Assembly: GCA_002633025.1 (NCBI GenBank)
Contig: NMRB01000110.1
Span: 565,088 to 629,087 of the forward strand
Reading direction: 5' to 3'
From: Notospermus geniculatus
Taxonomy: Eukaryota; Nemertea; Pilidiophora; Heteronemertea; Lineidae
Length of the DNA stretch: 64,000 nucleotides
The notes below the pieces were generated by a model. That model was not told where the DNA came from. It worked only from the letters and a program-made list of their open reading frames with translations, and searched no databases. Position numbers and translations under genes: made by a program. Every line of letters begins with the position of its first letter. Position 1 is the first letter of the stretch. This document shows, piece by piece, positions 38,701-49,626 of this stretch.

Positions 38701-38752
38701 ACGGCACTGAAGGAATTGATGTAGACACCAATAAGTATTCTGTCCACTTGCT
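29264..38752 (-). CDS. Cys-loop ligand-gated anion channel subunit (glycine/glutamate type), 5' end not found
   Basis: Subunit of a pentameric chloride channel. Exons in order: 38752-38685, 35281-35061, 33931-33849, 33356-33219, then the last two present twice: 32187-31724 with 31534-31295, and 30154-29691 with 29503-29264. Sizes 68, 221, 83 and 138 equal the classic GABA-A/glycine receptor exons; the next exon (464) spans TM1 to the cytoplasmic loop. Visible are INSF and [11 protein letters not shown], the 13-residue Cys loop ([15 protein letters not shown]), a second cysteine pair (GNC and FTC) as in glycine receptors and GluCl, LSWVSFWID, the PAR motif before TM2 that marks anion selectivity, TM2 [21 protein letters not shown]3, and TM4 in the last exon. 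Signal peptide and first N-terminal exons were not found. An internal acceptor (TTTCTTTTCAG) sets the last exon, because the more upstream one is lost in one copy. Confidence 0.9.
33410..33621. mobile_element. MITE, TTAAAGGAGAACGGTATTGG-ended (copy 2 of family)
   Basis: TTAAAGGAGAACGGTATTGG and TCAATACCGTGCTCCTTTAA are terminal inverted repeats, and the interior is homologous to 25757-26023. It lies in the intron between the 83- and 138-base channel exons. Confidence 0.75.
34625..34850. mobile_element. Compound foldback MITE (TTTATACTTCGACGC ends)
   Basis: AAGCCTAGTTTATACTTCGA and the following ACCATCGGCGTCCGACGC appear three times: once forward, once inverted at about 34718-34765, and once inverted at the right end. 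The middle copy also carries an end, so one element seems partly duplicated or nested in another. Located in a channel intron. Confidence 0.75.
37355..37467. mobile_element. Foldback MITE (TTCGGCAAGGC...CGTATCGTCGAT)
   Basis: TTCGGCAAGGCTCCGTATCG is mirrored by CGATACGGCCTTGCCGAA with arms of about 45 bases and a short loop. It lies in the large intron of the channel gene. Confidence 0.7.
37533..37648. mobile_element. Foldback MITE (GTCAAATGAATAAAGACTAG)
   Basis: GTCAAATGAATAAAGACTAG at the left pairs with CTAGTCTTTATTCATATGAC at the right, arms of about 35 bases around a loop of about 45. It is close to, but separate from, the element at 37355. Confidence 0.65.
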
Positions 38753-41624
38753 CTGCAAAAAGAAACAACCAAAACAGGGACGTTATAAGTTGCTGAGGCG
38801 TGTTTTTTTCTTCTACCAGCTCCTAGCAGAGGAACGTGCTGATGTATTCTGTGAAAGATGATTTTTCTGGATTCTGCCATCCACCTCTGGGAGTCCATGA
38901 TGGAACGTCTTGAGGATTTCTTCTACCATTTGGTTTTGCTCACAATTTAATCTGTGATTATAAAGAGGGACAATGCATCATTCATCATTCATATACGCGT
39001 CCAGCTCGCAAAAAGATCTCGTTGCTTGCTTCAAGGCTTCGGATGCACGATTTCCAAATTCTCAAACGACCTACCGCTTGCACGGTTTGTCATGGATGCG
39101 AATGGATTTTTTGTCTCTTCGTTGCAATACGAGGAGACCTCTGTTCTGCTCAGCATCATTGTGTTGGAAAATAATTGACACCATAAAATTAAAAAAACTG
39201 AATCTTCATGTATGTACAATGTACATATAAGTCTTTTCATCATTTGGCAGCTACCGTGATGACAATAAACAATCACTACCATACAACATCACGCGATGAC
39301 TTCCAAGTGCTGTTATTTGGAAATGGTACACAGAGACGAGCAATGCTTTTGGTATTTGCAGCAATCAATGTTTCACTGAAATGTTGATGTATTGTAGGGT
39401 GCTTACGGTCTGGAGTGATTTGACAAGCTTCAGAAGTAGAAAACTTAAAGCCAGAAGTGGTTGGCAAGCCAGAAGTCGTTGAGATGCAAATAAGCAAATG
39501 ACAGTTACAGGTGCCGTTCCTCCACAAGTATGTGCTTGTATGTATGAGCCATGCGTGTTCATCACCGAATCCAATGAAAGATACAATGAACAGTGTATCA
39601 AGGGATGCATTTAGGACCCTAAGTTGGCTTATTACAGAATAATCTGTCTGAACTGTTGCTGCTTAATTATGCCAACCCAATTTACTTGGTTTCACGGAGG
39701 CAAATGAATCTTTACATCACCCGCCTCTTAAGACAGACGTCAATTGCCTGTTGGAGGACCAGTCGTAATTAACCAATAGGGGATGTTGTAGAATCGGAAC
39801 AATGAAGTGAGTCTCGAGAGAAATTGCAACCGAATGATATCCACTCAATTGACATTTCTATCTTGTATGGGACATCGGGCCCGTGTTTAAAGCGGGCATT
39901 GGTGGCTTAATTGGTAAATATTGGGATGGGACGATGGGATTTGTTCATATTGTAGACAATGAAATGGGAGGTCGGGATCTGGATTCTTGGGTCGGTCCCA
40001 GTAGCCAGTTTCGTTTGGTACCTCTCCTAGCTCCACGGACCCATTCCCCTTAGCACATGGCCAATTATCTTGTCCAATACATCATCATTTAAAGCAGAAG
40101 AAACTTTCTCAGACAGGCTGTAATGAAACTTTTTGTGGGGGAAAGAATTTGAATTTACACCAGATATATATTGTTTGTGAGTTATTGGATTAGACTACAA
40201 ACCGGAGACACTGATAAATCAACTTGTGTTTCCCCATTTCGTTTTCTTTCCTGTCGTTTTTGCATTTGGAAACGACATTGAGGTATTCAATACAAAAGTA
40301 ATAATACATTGACATATCCTGGCAGAGCGCCCCTGCGTAATATCTTCAATTGACACAAACAAGACGAATGGAGCAATCTCCGTCCCTGCAGCAATCCCTC
40401 AACCACTTTCTAACCCCTTGTGAATTTCCCATTGTGCAAGTAATTCCATCTGAATAAACGATTGCTAAGCCAAACTAAGATAAATGGGTGTCTCGAGGTA
40501 GTATTGAAATGTATACAACATCATGAACCTTCTTTTTAATGAACAGAATCTCATTTGTTTAGCTAGTATTGGTCGTTCGTGTGGGCTCAGTGCGTCAGTG
40601 CAGAATCATCGGATTTGACGGAGGGATAATTAAAGACACGACCTGCACAACTTACTCCGAAAGTGGGCAACATCGCAGACGATCCCACCTTCAACCAATC
40701 TGCAACTGTATCCCAATTGGTCTTTCCTGAAGAGTTCTGACAACTTCTTTGTTCTACAAGCTATATCATTGGATATTACCAAACGCGTTATTACGTTGTA
40801 AACGGCAATGTTGACATTGATGTTGTGTCGGAAGTGTTTGGGTAGTAGCCCTGCGGCCAGACGAACGTAATCGACTGTGGAATTGCCGATGTAATGAAAT
40901 CAAAACGTCAGTGTCTTCTGTCACGCTATCAGATGAATGAAAAACGAAACTTCTTGTTTGATGTAATTTTTCAGAGCGGTCAATCATACGCTTAGTTTAC
41001 CATTCCGCTTTTTCCTTCGATGAGTAACATGAATAAAATCAGTGTTTTCTTTCGCCGGACCCCAGACACATGCCAGCGTGCGATCAGGCATTTTCAGTGC
41101 TGCGAAATGAATTCCCAAGGGTTGGCACGGTTTTTCTGCCACTGCCACTGTCACCTTCGATATCTCGTATAGCCTCATTACGACAAGCCGCTGTTTCGAT
41201 TAAGAGCGCGAGATGAGATTTTTCGTTGTGTTGTCGTCACCTTATGGAACCCCTTCCATGCCTTCCGTGAAAATTTTAAATTGCGGTGACGGTGGAGTTG
41301 CGGTTTCTTGTCGGTTGCTTGTCCGTTGGGAAGTTGGTTGATATACTATCAAAACTTTGTGGAAGATGTCACCATAAATTTGGGAGGAATGCTTAATAGG
41401 ATTGGCTTCTTGTCAAATGCATTCTTAATCTTGTACATGGACTAATATAAGAGCCGAGAACAAGACGTTAATTGATGTCATCCAAGGCTACAAGTACTGA
41501 TGAAGATGAGAGCCGTCTCATTAGTATTCAAGTGGAGTAATAAATGTTTACCTTTTTCGGACGAAATCGGTCAATTTTGTCAATACATGTACGGNCTGAG
41601 ATTTGTGGCGTGCATTCTGCCCGG

Positions 41625-41666
41625 GCATTCTGCAGATCGGCTGCGAGCGGCCCATCTGCAGAATGC
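41625..41666. repeat. Short perfect inverted repeat
   Basis: GCATTCTGCAGAT and ATCTGCAGAATGC are exact reverse complements separated by 16 bases. A further TGCATTCTGC lies just before at 41611. A single N (41595) is nearby. Confidence 0.6.
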
Positions 41667-41759
41667 ACTTTTAGGCCTGCATGTAGGCCTAGGCCTATGC
41701 CCATGCATGCAACATGCCTCGCGGCTACCGATATTACCGACGGGTAGGGTCGGGTAGGG

Positions 41760-41828
41760 CGCCCGCCGGATTGGCGTTACAGTAGAAGAAATAGCCAGAC
41801 GTCCTAACCGACTGCGCTATCCGGCCAC
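41760..41828 (-). mobile_element. tRNA-derived SINE remnant
   Basis: On the minus strand GGCCGGATAGCGCAGTCGGT then TAGGACGTCTGGCT has the look of a tRNA 5' half with a good box A (TAGCGCAGTCGG). The expected box B is not found, so this is a decayed or truncated tRNA-like head, not a tRNA gene. Confidence 0.4.
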
Positions 41829-42391
41829 TTATGTCTAGCAGAATGTGCCTGAGAATAAAGGCCTACATGGCGATCTGGGAATTACATTGCATGCCGGGAT
41901 AGCATGCTGCTTATCCACGTACGAAACCAAGATGGCGAAAGGGCGTTGTGTGTGCCGGTCGAAGCAGCATTGGAAAATGGATTTTACTGGAATTTTTTGG
42001 CATATGTCCCCCTAAATTTGTTAGGGTAGGTTTGATTATTTCCCGTTTTACGACTTCGTTCGATTTGTGAGGTTTTTTGGGGGGTTTGGGATGGCTGCAG
42101 GCTCTTTGTTTACCGACACTGCATGACCACGTAGGCCTAGGCCTGTATGTATTGTTGACCATTCATTGTACTGACCGGTGCAGTTGCCACTATTGTATGC
42201 GGAGATCCTCGCCCTTCGGCTGCTCGCGGTTGAATGACAGCGCCATCTAGTCTAGGTCGGGGGAATATCGGGTGTGGAGGCGGTGTTTCAACACCGACTA
42301 GGGCGTTTGTATTTCACCTACCTGCCGCGCTGTGGCGTGGCAGGTATTTTTTTGTCAACTTGCGCGGTGGTGTAATGAATCTAGTTCAGCT

Positions 42392-42547
42392 TTAAGCCGG
42401 TGACAGACTGGCACGTACGCGGCGCGTCCTGCAGGCGTTCCACCAATCAGGTTCTTCGGGAGGTGTTTCGGTCCGTGTTACCGCCTCCCTGATTGGTTGA
42501 ACGCTTCCCGACGCGCTGCTTACGCGCCAGTCTGTCACCGCCTTTAT
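42392..42547. mobile_element. Foldback MITE (AAGCCGGTGACAGACTGGC)
   Basis: AAGCCGGTGACAGACTGGC at the left is mirrored by GCCAGTCTGTCACCGCCTTT at the right. Internal words (GCGTTCCACCAATCAGG and CCTGATTGGTTGAACGC) also pair, so nearly the whole 155 bases can fold on itself. Confidence 0.75.
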
Positions 42548-42749
42548 AGTCCGGCGCAACCTTCGCGCCAACGGAATGCGGAAATACGAAATCTGACAAC
42601 AGCTTGCGGCTACCTATTTACGCCATCTACCCCCGCCTTACCAACGACGATCGCCTGCACATGACTGGGCACTATTACAGTCTATTCGCAATTCACACAT
42701 TCTACGGCCATTCTGCAGCGTTTACACACTAGCAAAGGACTCATGAGAG

Positions 42750-42974
42750 ATACAGTAAACTCGAGTTTAAACCACCGGTTCATAAGCACACCCACAATCG
42801 AAATGGGAGTGAATAAAACATAACAACTATTATGCTGAATGGCTGGAATTGCTTGTACGATCACAACCCCGTGATGGAATGAATAGTTGCTTAAGGCCTA
42901 GGGTGAAACTGACCCTACTTTGGTTGTGCTTATGAACATAATGAACCGGTGGTTTAAACTCGAGTTTACTGTAT
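42750..42974. mobile_element. Foldback MITE (ATACAGTAAACTCGAGTTTA)
   Basis: Arms of 34 bases are almost exact reverse complements: ATACAGTAAACTCGAGTTTA.. at 42750 and ..TAAACTCGAGTTTACTGTAT ending at 42974. Pairing continues more weakly inwards (ATAAGCACA and TGTGCTTAT). Confidence 0.8.
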
Positions 42975-45574
42975 CATATCCTGCCTGTAATTTTCGTTTT
43001 TGCGTGTAAAAGTGGAGCAGAATATAATCAAAAATAGATAAGCGAGCGTTTTGGTATAATCGGTTATTCAAGAGTCGTGTGTTGCATAAGATTTGTGGTC
43101 AGCCTGTGGTTTGTGGTAAGCCTACTTCCGCATTCCTTTGCGTCGCGCGAAGGCTGCGCCAGACTTTACCGCGACCGTACTGTCACGTCGTTGGACATGT
43201 TACCTGATGAACGTGACCTGCACCTTCGCAGTGGCCTCCTGGCGGCTGAGTCATAACTAACTACAGCTGTTCTGCCATCTACAGGAGATTGATAGAGTTA
43301 AATCGTAATTAAAACCGCTGTTTACTAATTAACCAGAGTAGCTAAGGGGCTGCAAAAAAAGTTATGGTTGTTTTCAATCGATAGCCAACCTTTGACCGTT
43401 TACCGCTCGTCAATAGATGGTCTGGTTTGTTCTGTAGCTCCTCAGTTGGAATTTCTATATAGTAGTGGTATGAGATCATCAGGGGCGGTCCTTGCGGGCG
43501 ATAATGGTACTAGTGGGGCTTCGCCCATACGTTTCACAGTTCGCCTCAATTCGACCAGTCGACCCGCAAAGGTCCTTTTCTACGGCAGATTTATTTTGCG
43601 CGTGGGAAAATAATAGGCGATCGGGGCCCTCGACGAGGCTTCTCGAGTACCTCATTCGAGAAATCGGACACATCGCACAAAAGTGCGTTTATCGCGGAGG
43701 CCGTTCAAATTCAACCACATAAACCATACATTAGTATTTAGCTAAGACATGAGCTTCCCATTGGTGTAATTTATTTTGGCATAATGCAAACGAGTGAAGA
43801 GAAATCATTTCAGAAATTTCGTCTTCCGCAGAGAACTGGAGGTCGTTTGGGAGCGAAGGTTGTCAGAACCATCGTCATAACTACATAGGCCTACATCTAA
43901 ATACTTGCCTGCATAAAACCAGCAAAACTGAATGGATGAAGAAACTATCTATCTCCAGTCTGTATTAATTTCATACTTGGGCATGGTATTCCAACTTTTT
44001 GTACCCAGATTGAACAGCAGTAGGTAACGATTCTCGCAGCCATGCTTGTCGTGCAGACCTGCGGATAACAGCCAGAGATTGTCGATGTATACCGAACTGC
44101 GCTATATCCGGGTCTCTCCAGCTGTTCGGTAGACCAGCTCCAGCTGTTCCCTCCAGGTGGCAGTAGTGCTCACCGGGGAGGGACCAGCCCCAGACGAAGT
44201 ATTTTCGTAATCACATCCGGGTACCCGCACCCCGATTCTGGGCACGCATACCCGGATGTAATTCATACACAGAGCTATTCGTTAAGTCAGATCATCGATT
44301 CAGCTCCTATATATGTCGCAGAAACGCTGATAACTAGAAATTGGCTTGTCAGCCAATTTGAAGACCGCCCTTGGGTATTAGAAGAGTAGAGAGCGGTCAC
44401 AGACTACAGCATACAAGTACATGTAATAAGTTGTCAAATGCAAAGAAATGTAGAGGGGTGCAGAAACAAAATACCAGTACATCCTGCACCCGGAGAACAC
44501 GACCGCGTGTTCAGCATTTGCAAGTTTAAAATTAATACGCGGAAAAAGGAGTAAATAAAATGTCCATGTCGAGAATCTTATGCAAATTAGCAAATCCGAC
44601 AGTACCTCTACCGGAAGTAACGAAAATGATGGTCCAACTACGTTCATGACGTTTATTTTGCTATTTATCGACTGCCATGACCATTTTTTCGGCAGTTTTC
44701 GGTCAAAAATATTGCTTTTACTATGAAATAAAGACAATCTGTAGGCATTATTCAGCCGAGGTTTGAGGCTGCAATAGTTGCGTTCGGATCGATGCGTCGT
44801 CTGCTACCACCAACTCGCAGTATACTACAAGCTTCGCTGGCAAAATCCCAGCGAAGCTAAAAAGTGACTTGAAAAACCTGAAATAGCGCATTTCCTGTTC
44901 ACGATTTCGACAGCGTCGTGGGAGAGACTGTTGTCGAAAGGACAGCAGCGCCGCGCGAGTGGAGCGGCAAGAATTAGAACTAGTCTAGGTCCCAATGCGC
45001 CTGCTCATTAAATCTCCACACTACAGTTGCGTTTTGGATGATTTACCAAATTGCGCGAACACGATCAAGGCCTTGCAATAAATCCCAATAAATTCATAAA
45101 ATTTTCGTACTGTTTGTGTACGAATGACCCCAAGAATCTATAGGGTTCTGCGTAATATGCTTCTTGACAATTCCTGACACTTTGGCCGCGATACAGCTCG
45201 AATTTTTCGAGTTATCCCGACAGAACCACTAGATTGGATGGAGAGATCGAGAGAAATTCAGTAAAAACAAGGAAGACCGCCCCCAGAATGGGGCGGTCTT
45301 AAAAATACAGAAAATTATTAAAATGTAAATAATATGTGTCATAAATCTCGATAAGACTAATTTGAGACATTGTTATTGCGGTTAGCTAAGAAATAATTAT
45401 GGCGTATTTAATCGACGTCTGTGTGTGAGCGCCACCTGTGGTGAGATGTTGGAACCCTTAGCATAACCAGAATGAATACGTTTGGGGCCAGACCCTGATC
45501 CAAGCGTAGGAAGCGGAGCGAGATCAGAGGCTGGCGGTGCGAGACTAGCTGTTCGGATCTCGAAGACGATCGAT

Positions 45575-45649
45575 TACCTGGTTCTATGGGTGTCCGATGT
45601 GGCGCTGACTGTCAGTCAGCGCCACCGTCGGAGCCCATGGAACCAGGTA
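45575..45649. repeat. Near-perfect 75-base palindrome
   Basis: TACCTGGTTCTATGGGTGTC and the following TGGCGCTGACTG fold back on CAGTCAGCGCCA and TCGGAGCCCATGGAACCAGGTA with essentially no loop and few mismatches. Too short to show end structure; it could be a minimal foldback element. Confidence 0.75.
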
Positions 45650-48600
45650 GACAATGGATAAAGCGAGGGAGATTTCTTGAAAATGTCGTGTGTTTCGGGG
45701 TGATTTTCAATCCGTCAGACATGCGTACATAAACCCATGCTTCGCATGTACATTCTTCTATGTTAAAACAACCCGAACGACCTACGTAGAAGCTTCCAAA
45801 TACTATTCCAAGAAGGTGTACGCACTATGAAGAACGCCTGTTTTCGAAAACACAAGGTTACCTTTCGATCGACAACTCGGTCAAAACTGAACCGATTTCG
45901 ATGAAATTTTCGGCAATTTTCGCAGAGAAACTTCCATCAGCATGTAAACATCACGCCACCTTCAAACGTCTGACTAATCGTGCGTAATTAGTGATTGTTT
46001 TATAGCGTCTGCTACGCCTACGTCATTGCCTCTCTTTCGTTCAGTAATTTTGCAGTTAGTACCGCCAAATACCACGGCTGACACGTCGTGGCGCTGTTCA
46101 TACCTTTGCGGGTCATCTGATTCGGAGGGCGTGGCGATTCACAACACTCGCTAGTCAAGATGTTGAAGGGACCCTATACTAGAGACAGTGTGCTCTTCGG
46201 CTACTGTTAGTACAGCATCTGCATTACCGATCACGCTATAACCGAGAAACTATGAATTTGGGCGAAAATGTTGATATACAATGCATGGTAACCAGGTAAG
46301 TAGATGAAATAATCGATGCATCAGAAAATGTGAGTTGGATGATGTGTATGATTGTTAAAAAAATTCGTGGAAGAACGAACACAATTGGGGAAAACATAAG
46401 GAGAAAACCATTCTTTAGTGAAAAACAGGTATGGTTGCTATGGCAATGGATTTCTACTACTCCCTGGGTGCGATTTTGCGCAAATTCAAAATGCAATCTT
46501 AAAGGAATTAAATATAAAGGTTCAACTTACAAATTTAGAATTTTATAAAATATGGACACAGTATTCCTTTAAACTTCAACATATTTGCATTCTGACTCTT
46601 CCATGATACGCAAGACCATTCTGCACGTTCGCAGTTAAACCTTTATGTTTGATTCCTTTATGATGCTATTCAATATTACCAGAAATCGTTCTGATTACAA
46701 GAAACCGTCAAAAAAACTTTTGTTGCAATTTGTAGGGTTCGGCAATTTTTTTCGTATGTTGACCCGCCGACGTTAGCATTACCGGTATCTGAAAGTACAT
46801 GTATTTGAGGACACATTACTGGAAAACTGGATTTCCACTGCTTGGGAAAAGCTTTGTCGTGTGAAAATATTCCGGGATCATCGACGGCGTACCGAATACA
46901 GGCCCACCCTACAGGGTTATGATGCCTCATCCAGGCTGAAGTCCATCACCAATCGAAAGCGCAAATTAACGGGGTTTCCAGGTTTAAGGTGAAGGGATAG
47001 CTAAGCACAAAATAATACACGCAAAAAATTGAAAAATCTATATCTTTTTTATAACCTAAAGTAATCTATTGAACCAAGTTTATTACTTAAGTATAAACCC
47101 TGCTCCGTACATTCTGATATAAAATTGTGAATTTGGGTTTGCTCAACGCACATTGTTTTCAAACCAGCTGAACCTTGGTTTGAAATTGAACATAACTAGA
47201 CCTTTATTTGAAATTGAGCACAGGCACAGGCGTGGGATTGGCTGGAAGTGTTCTGTCAATAAAACGCACGTCAATACCTAGACTTCACCAACAATACCAA
47301 GGTCTGCCTGACAACCGAAGGTCCGCCCATCGAGCTCCAGATGACTTAAACGTACTATAATTAAGGTCTAAAAACGCCCCAATTCACATTACATGTATTT
47401 TGAATACTAGGTCAAGATTTCACTCGGATATCACCAAAATCTCTCTATAGGCACCTGGAAGACTAAGTTTACTATCAATTACAAAGGTTACTTTATAAAA
47501 ATCATCGAGCAACTAAGTGCAAAACAAAACCGAAAATCACAGAAAAAGCGGGCAATTGCACCCTAGACATGTTCGGTTGAAAGTGTACCTATGTTTACAA
47601 AGTTTTTCCAGGGTATTTTTTACTCAAACACGGATTGCAAGTAAAGTAAGTGTATGCATCCCACATACACATCACCGTCATATTCACACTTGCCTATAGT
47701 TCACGAACATACTACACTCCTCGCACAGTGTCTTCTCACTCATACCTGTCGTTCATAGACACTGCTTACAATAGCCAGATCCCCGCCGATTTACCACTAG
47801 AGGGCGTTTAGCGTAACTAACGGAATACATGAAACATTTTCTCATTGGTTCACTGTCAGCGTCCATGACAACCGTGGCAGACTGGTCACTCGTCGTAAAG
47901 CATTTTATATGGGACTGTTGCATTACGACGCAGCACGACTAGTCTACAACAGCAATGGATGCCCCTCCCCCCGTGCATTGTTACAACAGAAGGCGCTCCT
48001 GCCTCGCACCAATTTGTTACGCTGTGCTCACAGGATTGTGGGAAAGCAAGATGGCGCCGGGTGATTGACAGCGAACTACTTGGCTTGGCTGATCATGTGA
48101 TCCCTCGATCCCCGTAGTTACTAGGATCAAAATACCTACAAACCTCGCTTATTATGATAGTTGTTACTTGCCATACAATTATTCACAAAAAATCTGTAAA
48201 TATTTTTGCATTAAACAAAGAATGTTAAGCCAGTCACTTGGGACTTATTTTATTCCTACGCTGTGATGAGGTCGCGGACGTACACGTCGGCCAAATCTGG
48301 CCGATGTGATGCGTTCCACGGCNATCTTAATCCTCCACAAGATCAAAACTCTCCTGTGAACGTCCTCTTGCTTTCCGAAACTTGACATCATGTGAGTGAG
48401 AATTGTATCGATTCATACCATTTTCTATCTCCTTATACATTATTTATCTCGGTGGTAAATTATTGGACATTGTCGTTAATATCGGCATCGTCTCCTGTAA
48501 TCTCTGTCATGGTCAACAACTAGGGATCCGAAAAAATCGGTCAAGTTGCTGGCCTAAATATATGCATTTTCCGATTTGTGTAGTGTTAGACCATGTAGAC

Positions 48601-49389
48601 TGAGCAGTGGTATTGAGTTTCCGATAATTTCTTTCATATTCCCTAATAATTTACATCTTGCTACAAATAACATCCAGTGGCATAAACTCGTGAAGAAAAT
48701 TTCTTTTGATTTTGTAATTGGAGTGTTTAGCAATATAGTCTTTAGAACTTGCAAAACAACTTGAGTCTCTCAAACGAAAAGCAAAGACACTGATCTTGAC
48801 TTCGGATTCGAGAAAGTTGGATGTTGAATTTATCTGGAAAGAGACCTGGTCTGCGTGGATTTTGGTCGCAACAAACCTGTTGGAGACGTCTGTCTCGTTC
48901 ATAACATCAGGTCGCAAATCGTGCACTTGATGGAATCGCCGATTTGCGTTTTCAAGATCATTCCATTTGGTTTGCAAGTGATGCGAACTGAATACTACAC
49001 ATAAACAGATTTTCAAGCCGAGTTATTCCGGTACACTACCGAATTTCTCGATCCATTATGGCCGAGTTTTCAATTTCATGTGTGACACTTGAGCCACATC
49101 TAATGCATGAAATTGCAATAACAGCGAGCGCTTCAACGACAATTAAATTTGCCAACGTCCTGTCCAATCTCTCATGAATGGTGCTACACAATGAGATGTG
49201 TACAACGAGATCGTGACAAAAAAAACAAGCGACCGTAGTGCCGCAACGGAACAGCAACGTTCAGAAGAAACTTTTCGCAGTTCATGGAGTGTAGCAGTTG
49301 AAATGCGTCGCCCGAAAAACGTTATTCCGAATTAGCACAAGTTGCATTCTTCATGTTTCTCTAGATTCTGCTATAAAATGGACAGATTC

Positions 49390-49626
49390 ATTGGGCCGAT
49401 TTAATAGACGTTGGCTAAGCTAACCATTGGTTCCACCAAAAATAGATAGGCATGCGAAAAGTGTACAACTAAATTTTCATCAAAACGCCCTGTTTGGATG
49501 GATTGTAAGCGCTATACAGAGCTTAGAAAACGGGGCTTTTTGGTGAATTGTACATTTTTCGCACGCCTATCTATTTTTGGTGGAACCAACGGTTAGCTTA
49601 GCCAACGTCTATTAAATCGGCCCATT
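49390..49626. mobile_element. Foldback MITE (ATTGGGCCGATTTAATAGAC)
   Basis: The left arm (ATTGGGCCGATTTAATAGAC to CCACCAAAAATAGATAGGC) is mirrored by the right arm (GCCTATCTATTTTTGGTGG to GTCTATTAAATCGGCCCA) over about 65 bases with few mismatches; the loop is about 100 bases. The word CTATCTATTTTT also appears in a small palindrome at 23282-23318. Confidence 0.8.

Noticed and set aside
38820-38941. Minus-strand stretch with VEEILKTF..VDGRIQKN resembling the N-terminal YDxRIRP region of Cys-loop channels
   Set aside because: It sits just upstream of the 68-base exon, but no donor gives the phase needed to join it (the best one creates a stop), and the acceptor is weak.
40984-41178. 64-codon minus-strand frame starting MRLYEISKV
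   Set aside because: Considered as a first exon of the channel gene, but it has no signal peptide or family motif.
48651-49016. 121-codon minus-strand frame with fairly coding-like composition
   Set aside because: No recognisable motif, no supporting neighbouring exon, and it ends in low-complexity sequence.
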